Assembly: GCF_030813715.1 (NCBI RefSeq)
Contig: NZ_JAUSUZ010000001.1
Span: 5,952,001-6,016,000 of the forward strand
DNA: 64,000 nucleotides
Source of the DNA: Catenuloplanes indicus
GTDB taxonomy: Bacteria > Actinomycetota > Actinomycetes > Mycobacteriales > Micromonosporaceae
Reading direction: 5' to 3'
Translations under genes and position numbers: made by a program
Notes under the pieces: model-generated
Databases searched by the model: none
The model's input: the letters and a program-made list of their open reading frames with translations, nothing else
What the model was told of the DNA's origin: nothing
Shown here: one piece after another, positions 25,415-33,950 of the stretch
How the letters are laid out: every line of letters begins with the position of its first letter
Position numbering within the stretch: position 1 is the first letter of the stretch

Positions 25415-26392
25415 TTGATCGCCCGGGCGGAGGCATTCGCGCTGCGGCGGCTGCTGGCGCTGCCGGCACCGGTGCAGCGGTTCATCGGTGGTACGCCGGC
25501 GTCCGGGGACGCGGTCGACTCGACGATCGCGATGCTGCTGCGTGTCCAGCGGTGGCGCGGGCAGGCAGGCCTCTCCGCCGGCACGCCGGAGCGCACCCGT
25601 CGGCGGATCCGGCGGACGGCCGCGCTGATGGGCGGCCGGCCCACCCCGGTCGGCGCGGTGCACACGGTGACCGTGGCCGGCCGGCTGCGCGGCCGGCACT
25701 ACGTACCGTGCGACGGGTCCGATCTGCTCGTGGTCTTCTTCCACGGCGGCGGGTTCGTGGCCGGTGATCTGGACACCCACGACGAGACGTGCCGGCTGTT
25801 GTGCGCGTCCGGCCGGGTGCGCGTGCTGTCCGTCGAATACCGGCTGGCGCCGGAGTTCCCGTTCCCGGCCGCGGTGGAGGACGCGTGCGCGGCCGTGCGG
25901 TGGGCGTTCACCCAGGCGCCGGCGGTGGCGGTGTGCGGGGACAGCGCGGGTGCGAACCTCGCGGCCGTGGCCTGCCAGGCGCTGCGCGGCGGCGAGCGGA
26001 CGCCGGTGGCGCAGGTCCTGTTCTACCCGCTGATCGACCACGTCGGCGCGTGGCCGTCGCGGTCCCGGTTCCGGTCCGGCCTGGTGCTCACCGCGCGCGA
26101 TCTCGAATTCTTCCGCCGCCACTACCTGCCCGGGCCGGTGACGAACGACCCGCGGCACTCGCCGCTGCACGCGCCGGATCTCACCGGTCTGCCGCCCGCG
26201 ATCGTGGTCACCGCCGCGCTGGACCCGCTGCGTGACGAGGGCGAGGCCTACGCGGCCGCGCTGCGGGCCGCGGGTGTGCCGGTGCGCGCGTGGCGGGTGC
26301 CGGGCATGGTGCACGCGTTCGCCAACCTGACCGCGGTCAGCGAGGCGGCCCGGCGGGCCGTGACCGAGACGGCGACGCTGCTACGGGCGTGA
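25415..26392 (+). CDS. Alpha/beta hydrolase, hormone-sensitive-lipase family
   Basis: A 325-residue esterase of the HSL family: oxyanion motif VVFFHGGGFVAGD, nucleophile elbow VCGDSAGANLA, Asp in TAALDPLRDEG and His in GMVHAF. It hydrolyses short or medium acyl esters; natural substrate unknown. The start appears to be TTG at 25415, with GAGGGG 8 nt upstream; the open frame extends far upstream but crosses the TetR promoter and gene. Its end overlaps the converging Hsp70-like gene by 12 nt. Confidence 0.87.
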   Translation: MIARAEAFALRRLLALPAPVQRFIGGTPASGDAVDSTIAMLLRVQRWRGQAGLSAGTPERTRRRIRRTAALMGGRPTPVGAVHTVTVAGRLRGRHYVPCDGSDLLVVFFHGGGFVAGDLDTHDETCRLLCASGRVRVLSVEYRLAPEFPFPAAVEDACAAVRWAFTQAPAVAVCGDSAGANLAAVACQALRGGERTPVAQVLFYPLIDHVGAWPSRSRFRSGLVLTARDLEFFRRHYLPGPVTNDPRHSPLHAPDLTGLPPAIVVTAALDPLRDEGEAYAAALRAAGVPVRAWRVPGMVHAFANLTAVSEAARRAVTETATLLRA

Positions 26393-27733
26393 CAGCGCAA
26401 GCCACTGCTGGCTGGCGACCGCGTCACCGGCCGGGACCAGCAGCCGCTCGACCGTGCCGGGCACCGACGAGGTGAGGTCCCAGACCGCGCCGGACGGGAG
26501 CCGGACCCGGGCCAGCGGCCAGCCCACCGGGTACGTGTCGCCGGGCGAGACGAACCAGCGCAGCAGCTGGCCACCGCCGCCGGGCAGCGTGAAGGACAGC
26601 GGCACGGTACGCGACGAGTCCGCACTGGACGTGATGAGCCGCGGGCCGCTGCGGGTCAGCCAGCGCGCCGCACCCTGCACCGTGGCCAGCTCCGGCTCGT
26701 CCACCCGGCGCAGCGGACGGTTGAACGCCCTGGTCAGCGCCTCGGCCGCGGCCGGCATGCGGGAGCCGCCGCCGACCAGCAGGATCGCGCTGATCGTGTC
26801 CGGGTGGACCTTGTGCCGGGCCAGCAGGTCGGCGCAGCACCTGACCGTGCGCTCCAGCACCGCCTCGGCCAGCAGCGCCAGCTGGGACCGGTCCAGCTCG
26901 TACGCCGGGGTGGTCGGCATCAGGTAGTCCTCGACGCTCTCCACGTCGCTGAGCTGGTGCTTGATCCGCTGGGCGAAGTCGGCCAGCGCCATGCTGAGCC
27001 GCAGGGCCGCGGGCGTGCCGGGCGCGGTGACCACGGACGCGATCAGCGGTGCCAGCCACTCCTCGCCGTCGTTCTGGATCCTGTTGGCCAGCAGCGCGTC
27101 GATGTTCCGGCCGCCGCAGTCGTCGATCGCGTCGTGGCCGAGCACCTCCGGGCCCTCCGCGCCGACTCGCATCAGCGCGGTGTCGAACGTACCGCCGCCC
27201 AGGTCGTAGATCAGGATCAGCTCGCCGGGCAGGAACGTCGGTCCGGGGATCGGCGCGTACGCGGCCGCGACCGGCTCGGGCAGCAGCTCCACCGTGCTGA
27301 ACCCGGCCGCCTCGGCCGCGGCGATCATCTGCGGGCGGCGAATGTCGTCCGGCCCGTAGCTGGCCGGCACCGTGACCAGCGCGCGGGTGATCTGGCCGCC
27401 GTGCATGCGCTCGGCCTCCATCCGCAGCGCGGTCAGCACGGACGCGGCCTGCTCGATCGGCCGGAACGTGCGGTCGCCCTGCGGCATCGGCCGGTCGCCC
27501 TTGAGCCCGCGCTTGAACTCCACGGCGTACGAGTTCGGGTCGGCCCGCTTGCGGCGCTCGGCCAGCGTGCCGACCAGCATGCGCTCGCCGTCCCAGTAGA
27601 CCGCGGACGGCCACGCGTAACCGCCGCTGACCGGCTCCGGCAGCAGACGGATCTGCTCGCCGTCGATCAGCGCCGCGGAGGAGGTCGTGGTGCCGAAGTC
27701 GATGGCCAGCACCGGGCCCATGTCCGGGTTCAC
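26381..27733 (-). CDS. Hsp70-family ATPase with lipoyl-like C-terminal domain
   Basis: A 450-residue protein. Residues 1-365 are an Hsp70/actin-fold ATPase with intact phosphate-1 (AIDFGTTTSS, 10-19), catalytic/connect segment LLPEPVAAAY (150-159), phosphate-2 (DLGGGTFD, 177-184) and adenosine motif (LLVGGGSRMP, 318-327). The normal substrate-binding domain is absent. Residues about 390-448 read GD..-PVGWPLARV... SSVPGTV... LLVPAGDAV...QWLAL, the pattern of a biotinyl/lipoyl-like hybrid barrel, without the modifiable lysine. The GTG at 27733 lies 4 nt past the stop of the upstream Hsp70-like gene, so both form one operon. Client unknown. Confidence 0.85.
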   Translation of the reverse strand: MNPDMGPVLAIDFGTTTSSAALIDGEQIRLLPEPVSGGYAWPSAVYWDGERMLVGTLAERRKRADPNSYAVEFKRGLKGDRPMPQGDRTFRPIEQAASVLTALRMEAERMHGGQITRALVTVPASYGPDDIRRPQMIAAAEAAGFSTVELLPEPVAAAYAPIPGPTFLPGELILIYDLGGGTFDTALMRVGAEGPEVLGHDAIDDCGGRNIDALLANRIQNDGEEWLAPLIASVVTAPGTPAALRLSMALADFAQRIKHQLSDVESVEDYLMPTTPAYELDRSQLALLAEAVLERTVRCCADLLARHKVHPDTISAILLVGGGSRMPAAAEALTRAFNRPLRRVDEPELATVQGAARWLTRSGPRLITSSADSSRTVPLSFTLPGGGGQLLRWFVSPGDTYPVGWPLARVRLPSGAVWDLTSSVPGTVERLLVPAGDAVASQQWLALSRP

Positions 27734-27737
27734 CCGC

Positions 27738-29819
27738 TCACATCTCCCAAGCGTCGACCAGGCTGCGGTCGGCGTAGTCCCAGTTCGCCAGCAGCAGTTT
27801 GCCGTCCGCGGTGAACGACGTCAGCAGCCGTGGCACGAAGCCCTCGGCCTCCGGCGCCGCCGGCGCGTGCACCCGGAACACCTCCAGGCTGCTCTCGATG
27901 TCCTGCAGGCTGAGCACGCCGGAGCCGTCCAGGTCGGAGGTGACCAGCGCGCGCAGCCGGCCGTCCGGGCTGATGCTCTCGGTGCTGAACGCGTCCGTCG
28001 GGCTGCGCATCCGGAAGCCGGGGTTGCGCTGCTCCCACGTCTCGTCGCCGGTCCGCTCCAGCCGTTCGCCGGTGCGCAGGTCCCACAGCGTGGTGACGCC
28101 GCGCCGGTAGCGGCCGACCTGCACCTTGCCGTCCGCCTCCGCGGCCAGCCGCCAGCTCGGCTCGTCGACCAGCACGCGGATTGGGCCGACCGAGTCCCGG
28201 AACCGGGTGGAGAGCTTTCCGGTCTCCACGTCCCAGACCGAGAACGTGCCCTCGGTGTCCCACGCGATCAGGCTGAGCCGGCCCTCCGGGTCGAAGAAGA
28301 TCCGGGCGCCCTGCGCGGTGCCGGCGCCGTAGTCCGGCCGGAACTCGCCGATCAGCTCGCCGGTCGCGATCACGAACGAGCGGATGTGCCGACCGGCGGT
28401 GTCGCACTCCACCAGCACCTGCCGGTCCGGCGTGAGCAGCCAGGAGCCGCTGGTGCGCAATTGCAGGCGCTGCGTCGGCGGGTCGGCGGCCAGCGCCGCC
28501 GCGTCCCGGGTGGCGGCCGTGACCAGCGTGGCGCCGACCTGGCCGCCGGGCGGCACGGTATGGCCGAGCAGCGCGCCCGCGTGCGTGGCGGTCAGCTGGT
28601 AGACGCGCTCGTCGCCGGTGCGCACCTCGGCGACCACGGTGCCCTCGCGGAACGCCTCGCCCTCGCCGACGTTCCAGCGCAGCAGCTTGGCGTCGCCGCC
28701 CGGGATGTCCCAGGAGATCGGCTCGATCCGCCAGCTCGGCGCGTCCGCGGCGACGGCGCGGCTCTCCGCGTTCGCCGCCCACTGCGCGGCGCCGCGGACC
28801 ACGGCCAGCTCCGGCTCGGGCGCGTGTCGCAGCGTGTGGCCGAGACTGCCGGCCAGCGCGGGCTCGACCACCGGGAGCCGGGACGCACCGCCGGTCAGCA
28901 CCACGGTGGAGATGTCCGCCAGCGTGGCGCCGACCGCGCCGACCACCGCGTGCGCGCTGGCCACCAGCGCCTGCACGGCCGGCTCGGCGAAGGCCTCCAG
29001 CCAGGCGCGACTCAACTTGTACGGCGGGGTCAGCGGCGTCAGGTGGTCCTCGACCTCGAGCGAGTCGCCGAGCTGGTGCTTCAGCCGCCGGACGAAGTCG
29101 ATCGCCTCGTAGTAGGCCCGCAGGCCACCGTCACCGGGCGCGGCGAGCAGCGGCTCCAGCCAGGCCCGGCCCTCGGTGCGCAGGTCCTTGATGAGCAGCG
29201 CCTCCAGGTCGTGCCCGGCGGTCGAGCTCTGCGTGGCCAGCAGCGCGGAGTCGTTGCCGGCCACCCGGACCAGCGAGGCCGTCCAGTTCGCGCCCAGGTC
29301 GCAGACCAGGACCAGTGAGCCGGGGCGCAGGTCGGCACCGGTGTGCGGGTCGAGCGCGGCGGCGACCGCGTCCGGTATCAGCTCGACGTCGACGAAGCCG
29401 GCGGCCTCGCCAATCGCGATCATCGCGTCCCGCCGCGGGTCGCCGGGCAGGTAGCCGGCCGGGATGGACAGAGTCAGCCGCCAGACCTGGCCGCCGTAGA
29501 CGCGTTGCGCCTCCCGGCCCAGCTCGGCCAGGTAGGCCGCGACCGCCTCGTTGCCGGTCACCTCACGGTCGTCCAGCCGCATCGCGGCCTGCGCGTCCAC
29601 CGCGCGGCGCGGGCCGTCGATGTAGCGCCGGGGTACGGAACGCTTGCGGCGCTCCGCGGCGGTGCCGACGACGAAGCCGTTGTCGTCCACGCAGACGGCG
29701 GACGGCCAGACGAGGGCGCCGGTCAGCGGCTCCTTGAGCAGCGTCGTCTGGTCGCCGACAATCAACGCCGCCGATGTTCCGGACGTCCCGACATCGACCG
29801 CCAGGATTGGTTCGGTCAT
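27738..29819 (-). CDS. Degenerate Hsp70-like protein fused to lipoyl-like and WD40-like domains
   Basis: A 693-residue protein. Residues 1-355 are an Hsp70-type fold: phosphate-1 AVDVGTSGTS is kept and the adenosine motif LTGGASRLP is kept, but phosphate-2 reads DLGANWTAS instead of DLGGGTFD and the connect Glu is Asp (LIPDAVAAAL), so ATP hydrolysis is doubtful. Residues 378-432 repeat the lipoyl-like pattern of its neighbour (LLRWNVGEGEAFREGTVVAEV, then AGALLGHTVPPGGQV). Residues 455-693 form a WD40-like propeller with SVWDVETGK, TTLWDLRTGE and similar strands. ATG at 29819 follows a G-rich ribosome site. It is the first gene of the pair; the partner keeps a complete ATPase. Confidence 0.82.
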   Translation of the reverse strand: MTEPILAVDVGTSGTSAALIVGDQTTLLKEPLTGALVWPSAVCVDDNGFVVGTAAERRKRSVPRRYIDGPRRAVDAQAAMRLDDREVTGNEAVAAYLAELGREAQRVYGGQVWRLTLSIPAGYLPGDPRRDAMIAIGEAAGFVDVELIPDAVAAALDPHTGADLRPGSLVLVCDLGANWTASLVRVAGNDSALLATQSSTAGHDLEALLIKDLRTEGRAWLEPLLAAPGDGGLRAYYEAIDFVRRLKHQLGDSLEVEDHLTPLTPPYKLSRAWLEAFAEPAVQALVASAHAVVGAVGATLADISTVVLTGGASRLPVVEPALAGSLGHTLRHAPEPELAVVRGAAQWAANAESRAVAADAPSWRIEPISWDIPGGDAKLLRWNVGEGEAFREGTVVAEVRTGDERVYQLTATHAGALLGHTVPPGGQVGATLVTAATRDAAALAADPPTQRLQLRTSGSWLLTPDRQVLVECDTAGRHIRSFVIATGELIGEFRPDYGAGTAQGARIFFDPEGRLSLIAWDTEGTFSVWDVETGKLSTRFRDSVGPIRVLVDEPSWRLAAEADGKVQVGRYRRGVTTLWDLRTGERLERTGDETWEQRNPGFRMRSPTDAFSTESISPDGRLRALVTSDLDGSGVLSLQDIESSLEVFRVHAPAAPEAEGFVPRLLTSFTADGKLLLANWDYADRSLVDAWEM

Positions 29820-29973
29820 CCCCACCCCTACGTCCTTGCCACAGCGCTCCCGAGCCACAGCACCGAGGAAGTCAGCACCACGGAAGTACCGGCACAGTTT
29901 CCTGGAGCACTACCGGTCCCGTCCAGCCGGGTTACGTTGCGAATGCGAACCAGTAGCCCGCATTTCCGGCTCG

Positions 29974-30576
29974 TCAGTCGAGTAGTTCGAGGATTTCGAC
30001 CAGATTTGTCACTGTTATGTCGCCGGTGATTCCCGCCACGCCGACCACGCGCATGCCGGCCGCGCGCCCCGCGGTCACTCCCGCGGGCGCGTCCTCGACG
30101 ACCAGACAACCCGCCGGCGGTACGCCGAGCCGGTTCGCCGCCAGCAGGTAACCCTCCGGGTCCGGCTTCGGCGCGCTGATGTCGTCCGTGCTGATCAACA
30201 GCGGCGGGTCGATGCCGACCGCACCCAGCCGGGCCCGGGCCAGCCGCTCGTCCGCGCTGGTCACCACGGCCCACGACACGCCTCGGTCGGCGACGCCCTT
30301 GATCAGGTCGAGTGCGCCGTCGATCGCGATCACGTCGGTCAGGTCGTCGTACTCCCACTCCAGCTGCCGCGCCGCCGCCTGCCGGATCCGCTCGGCGCCG
30401 AGCCACGGCGCCACCGACTCCAGCGTGCTCCACGCGGGCCGGCCCGCGTGCACGGCCAGGATCTCGTCCAGCGGCAGGTCGTACTCCTCCGCGATCCGGG
30501 TCCAGCTCCGGATGATCGCCCCGTGCGAGTCGATCAGCGTCCCGTCCATGTCGAAGAGCACCGCACCGATCTTCAT
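29974..30576 (-). CDS. HAD-superfamily phosphatase/phosphomutase
   Basis: A 200-residue HAD subfamily IA protein: motif I DMDGTLIDS with the nucleophile Asp, motif II VVTSADE, motif III lysine in SAPKPDPEGY, and motif IV VVEDAPAGVTAG. The substrate could be a sugar phosphate (2-deoxyglucose-6-phosphatase, beta-phosphoglucomutase-like); specificity cannot be read. It is leftward and ends about 155 nt from the Hsp70 pair start, a gap without clear features, and is divergent from sigK. Confidence 0.88.
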   Translation of the reverse strand: MKIGAVLFDMDGTLIDSHGAIIRSWTRIAEEYDLPLDEILAVHAGRPAWSTLESVAPWLGAERIRQAAARQLEWEYDDLTDVIAIDGALDLIKGVADRGVSWAVVTSADERLARARLGAVGIDPPLLISTDDISAPKPDPEGYLLAANRLGVPPAGCLVVEDAPAGVTAGRAAGMRVVGVAGITGDITVTNLVEILELLD

Positions 30577-30663
30577 GCCGGACAGCCTCGCACCCATCCG
30601 CGCCGCCGCGTGTTCCGAAGCCCCTACTGTGATCGAGCGCGCAGAGAAGGCAAGCTGAGCCGT

Positions 30664-31266
30664 ATGACCGACCATCTGTCCGCGGTGCCGCCGGTACCGC
30701 AGCACGCGGCCGGGCAGGCCGAGCCGGACCGGCTGCTGCGCGCGGTGGCGCGCGGCGACGAGGCCGCGTTCGCCCGCCTGTACGAGCTGGTGTCGCCACG
30801 GGTCTACGGACTGATCCGGCGCGTGCTGCGCGACCCGGCCCAGGCCGAGGAGGTCGCGCAGGAGGCGCTGGTCGAGGTGTGGCGGACGGCCGGGCGGTTC
30901 GACCCGGCCCGCGGCTCCGCCACCGCGTGGGTCTTCACGATCGCGCACCGGCGCGCGGTCGACCGGGTGCGCTCCGAGCAGGCCGGCACCGACCGCGTGC
31001 GCCGGGTCGCCGCGGCCGAGGCGGACGTCCCGTACGACGAGGTGGTCGAGGAGGTCACCAGCCGCCTGGAGCAGCAGCAGGTCCGCCGCTGCCTGGGCAG
31101 CCTGACCGACCTGCAGCGGGAGGCGGTCACGCTCGCGTACTACGGCGGGCACAGTTATCCGGAGGTGGCCCGGCTGCTCGACGCCGGGCTGCCCACCATC
31201 AAGAGCCGCATGCGCGACGGCCTGATCCGGCTGCGCGACTGCCTCGGCGTGGAGGTAGCGCGATGA
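30664..31266 (+). CDS. sigK: ECF RNA polymerase sigma factor, SigK-like
   Basis: A 200-residue ECF sigma factor: region 2 (AFARLYELVSPRVYGLIRRV, DPAQAEEVAQEALVEVWRTA) and region 4 (LTDLQREAVTLAYYGGHSYPEVARLL, TIKSRMRDGLIRLRDCLG). The N-terminal layout and its anti-sigma partner resemble SigK/RskA. Its TGA overlaps the ATG of the anti-sigma gene, so they are co-translated. The regulon is unknown; in mycobacteria SigK controls redox-linked secreted proteins. Confidence 0.88.
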   Translation: MTDHLSAVPPVPQHAAGQAEPDRLLRAVARGDEAAFARLYELVSPRVYGLIRRVLRDPAQAEEVAQEALVEVWRTAGRFDPARGSATAWVFTIAHRRAVDRVRSEQAGTDRVRRVAAAEADVPYDEVVEEVTSRLEQQQVRRCLGSLTDLQREAVTLAYYGGHSYPEVARLLDAGLPTIKSRMRDGLIRLRDCLGVEVAR

Positions 31267-31991
31267 CCATGGACATTCACGCGCTGGTCGGCGCGTACGT
31301 GCTGGACGCGGTGGACGACATCGAGCGCGCTGCGTTCGACCGGCACCTCGGCACCTGCAAGGCCTGCTCGGCCGAGGTGGACGAGCTGCGCGAGGCGACC
31401 GCGCGGCTGGCGGACGCGACCTGGTCGGTGCCGCCGCCCCGGCTGCGCCGCGAGGTGATGCGGCGGATCGCGATCACCCGGCAGACGACGCCGGTCCGGC
31501 CGGCCGCCCGCCGCCGGCCCGCGTGGGGCCGCCGGGTGCTCGCCGCGGCCGCGGCCGTGGCGCTGGCCGCCGGCACCGGCGCGGCCGTCTTCGCCTACCA
31601 GGAACAGCGGGTACGTGAGCAGGCGGTGATCGCGGCGGCGGCGCGGGCCGAGGCGGCGCGCGTGCAGGCGGTGCTGTCCGCGCCGGACGCGCGGCTGCGG
31701 ACCGCGGAAGTGACCGGCGGCGGTCAGGTGACGGTCGTGGTGTCCCGGTCCCTGGACGAGGGCGTCGTGCTGATGGATGGCGCCGCGCCGCCGGAGCCGG
31801 GCCAGGCGTACCAGATGTGGCTGATCACCGGCGCGAATCCGGCACCCGCCCCCGTCATGCCGCCGGGCTCGGGCACGGGCGTGGGTTTCGTCTCCTCGGT
31901 GGGGGACACGGACGTGATCGCGCTGACGATCGAGCCGGCATCCGGCTCCCGGACGCCCACCTCACCGGTCCGCGCACAGGTGAGACTCTAG
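31263..31991 (+). CDS. rskA: RskA-like anti-sigma factor
   Basis: A 242-residue single-pass membrane protein. Cytosolic residues 1-90 carry an anti-sigma domain with an HxxxCxxC-type motif (FDRHLGTCKACSAEV), a membrane helix follows at about 98-117 (VLAAAAAVALAAGTGAAVFAY), and the extracytoplasmic part is an RskA domain with AAPPEPGQAYQMWLI. It holds sigK at the membrane until proteolysis. The start overlaps sigK by 4 nt. The stop codon lies in a CTAG directly beside a long inverted repeat. Confidence 0.88.
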   Translation: MTMDIHALVGAYVLDAVDDIERAAFDRHLGTCKACSAEVDELREATARLADATWSVPPPRLRREVMRRIAITRQTTPVRPAARRRPAWGRRVLAAAAAVALAAGTGAAVFAYQEQRVREQAVIAAAARAEAARVQAVLSAPDARLRTAEVTGGGQVTVVVSRSLDEGVVLMDGAAPPEPGQAYQMWLITGANPAPAPVMPPGSGTGVGFVSSVGDTDVIALTIEPASGSRTPTSPVRAQVRL

Positions 31992-32089
31992 CTAGAGCCG
32001 GTATCGAAGTGGGATGCCGGGCTGCGGCGAGGCCCAGGCGCCGCCTGGACCGCGCCTCGCTCCGACCCCCACTTCGATACCGGCTCTAG
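31992..32089. repeat. 98-nt palindromic element with 22-bp perfect arms
   Basis: Arms 31992-32013 and 32068-32089 are a perfect 22-bp inverted repeat starting and ending in CTAG. Inside are two further stems: GCGAGGC (32027-32033) with GCCTCGC (32054-32060), and CCAGGC (32034-32039) with GCCTGG (32043-32048). The whole can fold as one long hairpin. It lies between the converging rskA and response regulator genes, and the regulator's stop codon is inside the right arm. No T-run follows. It could be a two-way terminator, a REP-like repeat or a small non-autonomous element. Confidence 0.85.
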
Positions 32090-32754
32090 TTCGGGTGGAT
32101 CAGGCCGGTCTCGTACGCGAAGATGACCACCTGCACCCGGTCGCGCAGTCCGAGCTTGGTCAGGATCCGGCCGACGTGCGTCTTCACGGTCGCCTCGGAG
32201 ACGTTGAAGTGCGCGGCGATCTCCGCGTTCGAGCCGCCGCGCGCGATCTCCGTCATCACCTCCCGCTCCCGGTCGGTCAGCCGGGCCAGCCGGTCGTCCG
32301 GCGTGACCGGCCGGCCGGCGCCGTGGTCGGGAAGGTGCGCGGCGAACGCGTCGATCAGCCGCCGGGTCACGCTGGGCGAGATGATCGCGTCGCCGGCCGC
32401 CACCGCGCGGATGCCGGTCAGCAGGTCGGCCGGTGGCACGTCCTTGAGCAGGAAGCCGCTGGCACCGGCGCGGAGCGCGGAGAACGCGTACTCGTCCAGG
32501 TTGAACGTGGTCAGCACCAGCACCCGGGTGGGCAGGCCGGACGCGGCGATCCGGCGGGTCGCCTCGATGCCGTCCAGGATCGGCATGCGTACGTCCATCA
32601 GCACCACGTCCGGCACGATCCGGTGCGCCAGCTCGACACCGGCCGCGCCGTCCCCGGCCTCGCCGACCACCTCCAGGTCGGGTTCGGACTCCAGCACCAT
32701 CCGGTAGCCGAGGCGCAGCAATGGCTGGTCGTCGACGAGCGCGACCCGGATCAT
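32086..32754 (-). CDS. NarL/DesR-type response regulator
   Basis: A 222-residue response regulator: receiver domain (MIRVALVDDQPLLRLG with the acidic pair, VVLMDVRMP with the phospho-Asp, VLTTF, LLKD lysine) and a LuxR HTH (LTDREREVMTEIARGGSNAEIA, SEATVKTHVGRILTKLGLRDR). It overlaps the kinase stop by 4 nt (ATGA). The kinase-regulator pair would be expected to control an ABC transporter operon, of which only a relic remains upstream. Confidence 0.92.
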   Translation of the reverse strand: MIRVALVDDQPLLRLGYRMVLESEPDLEVVGEAGDGAAGVELAHRIVPDVVLMDVRMPILDGIEATRRIAASGLPTRVLVLTTFNLDEYAFSALRAGASGFLLKDVPPADLLTGIRAVAAGDAIISPSVTRRLIDAFAAHLPDHGAGRPVTPDDRLARLTDREREVMTEIARGGSNAEIAAHFNVSEATVKTHVGRILTKLGLRDRVQVVIFAYETGLIHPN

Positions 32755-33950
32755 GCGGACGCGCCGAACGTGAGCCGCGCGCGGACCTGCCAGCCGCCAC
32801 CCGGCAGCGGGCCGGACTCGACCGTGCCGTCGTAGGAACCGACCCGCTCGGCCATCCCGGCCAGGCCGTGCCCGCCGGTGCCGGGCGAGGTCCGGGCGGG
32901 TGCGCGTCCGTCGTCGGTCACCGATAGCTCCATCCCGTGCGGCTCGTAGCGCAGGTCCAGCCGGGCGTTCGTACCCGGACCCGCGTGCTTGAGCGTATTC
33001 GTCAGCGCTTCCTGGACCAGCCGGTACGCCGTCAGTCCGGCCCCCGGGCCCCACGCCTCGACCGGCGTGCCGTGCTGGGTGACGGTCACGGCCAGGCCCG
33101 CGGTACGCACCTGGGCGATCAGCCCGTCGATGTCGGCGAAACCCGGCTGCGGTGCCCTGGCCTGCGGTGCCGGGGCCGGTGAGTCGGAGCGGAGCAGGCC
33201 GAGCAGCCGGCGCATCTCGCCGAGCGCCTGCCGGCCGGTCGCGGAGACCGTGTGCATGGTGTCCGCGGCCAGTTCCGGCGACCGGGTGACGGTGAGCGCG
33301 GCGCCGTCGGCCAGCGCCACCATCACGGTGAGATTGTGCGCCACGATGTCGTGCATCTCGCGGGCGATCCGGGCCCGCTCGGCCGCGACCGCGAGCTGGG
33401 CCTGCTGGTCGCTCTCCCGTTCCAGGCGGCGGGCGCGCTCCTCCAGCTCGGCCAGGTAGGCGCGGCGGGTCTGCCGGACCACGCCGAGCGACGCGGCCGC
33501 GGCCAGCAGCGCGGACGCGAACAGCAGCGCGCCGGAGTACTCCGCCCAGCTCCGGCTGGACGCCAGCATGATCGCGGAGGCCAGCTCACCGGCCGCCACC
33601 GCGGCCCAGAGGTGGCGGCGGTCCGGTTCGTACAGCGCGACCGCGTAGATCGCCACCATCAGCACCGCGAACACGAACGGCTGTCGTGGCTCGTACCGCC
33701 AGGCGTGCAGGTCGCAGACCACGGCCAGGGCGAGCGTGGCCCAGAACGCCGGCACCGGCCGGGCCCGCCGCCAGATCAGCGGCACGTGCAGCGCGATCAC
33801 CAGCACCGCGCCCGCCGGGCCGGGCGCGCGCTGGGAGAACTGCACCGCGAGCAGCAGCGCGGCCAGGCCGGCGTCGACCAGCGTGCGGTGCCGGCCGGCG
33901 AACCTCCGGCACCGGACCACGACGCCGAGCGTACGGAGATCAATCCGCAT
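32751..33950 (-). CDS. NarL/DesK-type sensor histidine kinase
   Basis: A 399-residue membrane kinase: about five or six hydrophobic helices in residues 20-150, a coiled segment (AYLAELEERARRLERES), HisKA_3 dimerisation box with REMHDIVAHNLTVM, and the ATPase domain with VQEALTNTLKHAG (N box) and GTGGHGLAGMAERV (G box). The start ATG at 33950 lies inside the end of the ABC-relic frame (11-nt overlap), while the longer frame to 34004 runs into that gene. Signal unknown. Confidence 0.88.
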   Translation of the reverse strand: MRIDLRTLGVVVRCRRFAGRHRTLVDAGLAALLLAVQFSQRAPGPAGAVLVIALHVPLIWRRARPVPAFWATLALAVVCDLHAWRYEPRQPFVFAVLMVAIYAVALYEPDRRHLWAAVAAGELASAIMLASSRSWAEYSGALLFASALLAAAASLGVVRQTRRAYLAELEERARRLERESDQQAQLAVAAERARIAREMHDIVAHNLTVMVALADGAALTVTRSPELAADTMHTVSATGRQALGEMRRLLGLLRSDSPAPAPQARAPQPGFADIDGLIAQVRTAGLAVTVTQHGTPVEAWGPGAGLTAYRLVQEALTNTLKHAGPGTNARLDLRYEPHGMELSVTDDGRAPARTSPGTGGHGLAGMAERVGSYDGTVESGPLPGGGWQVRARLTFGASA

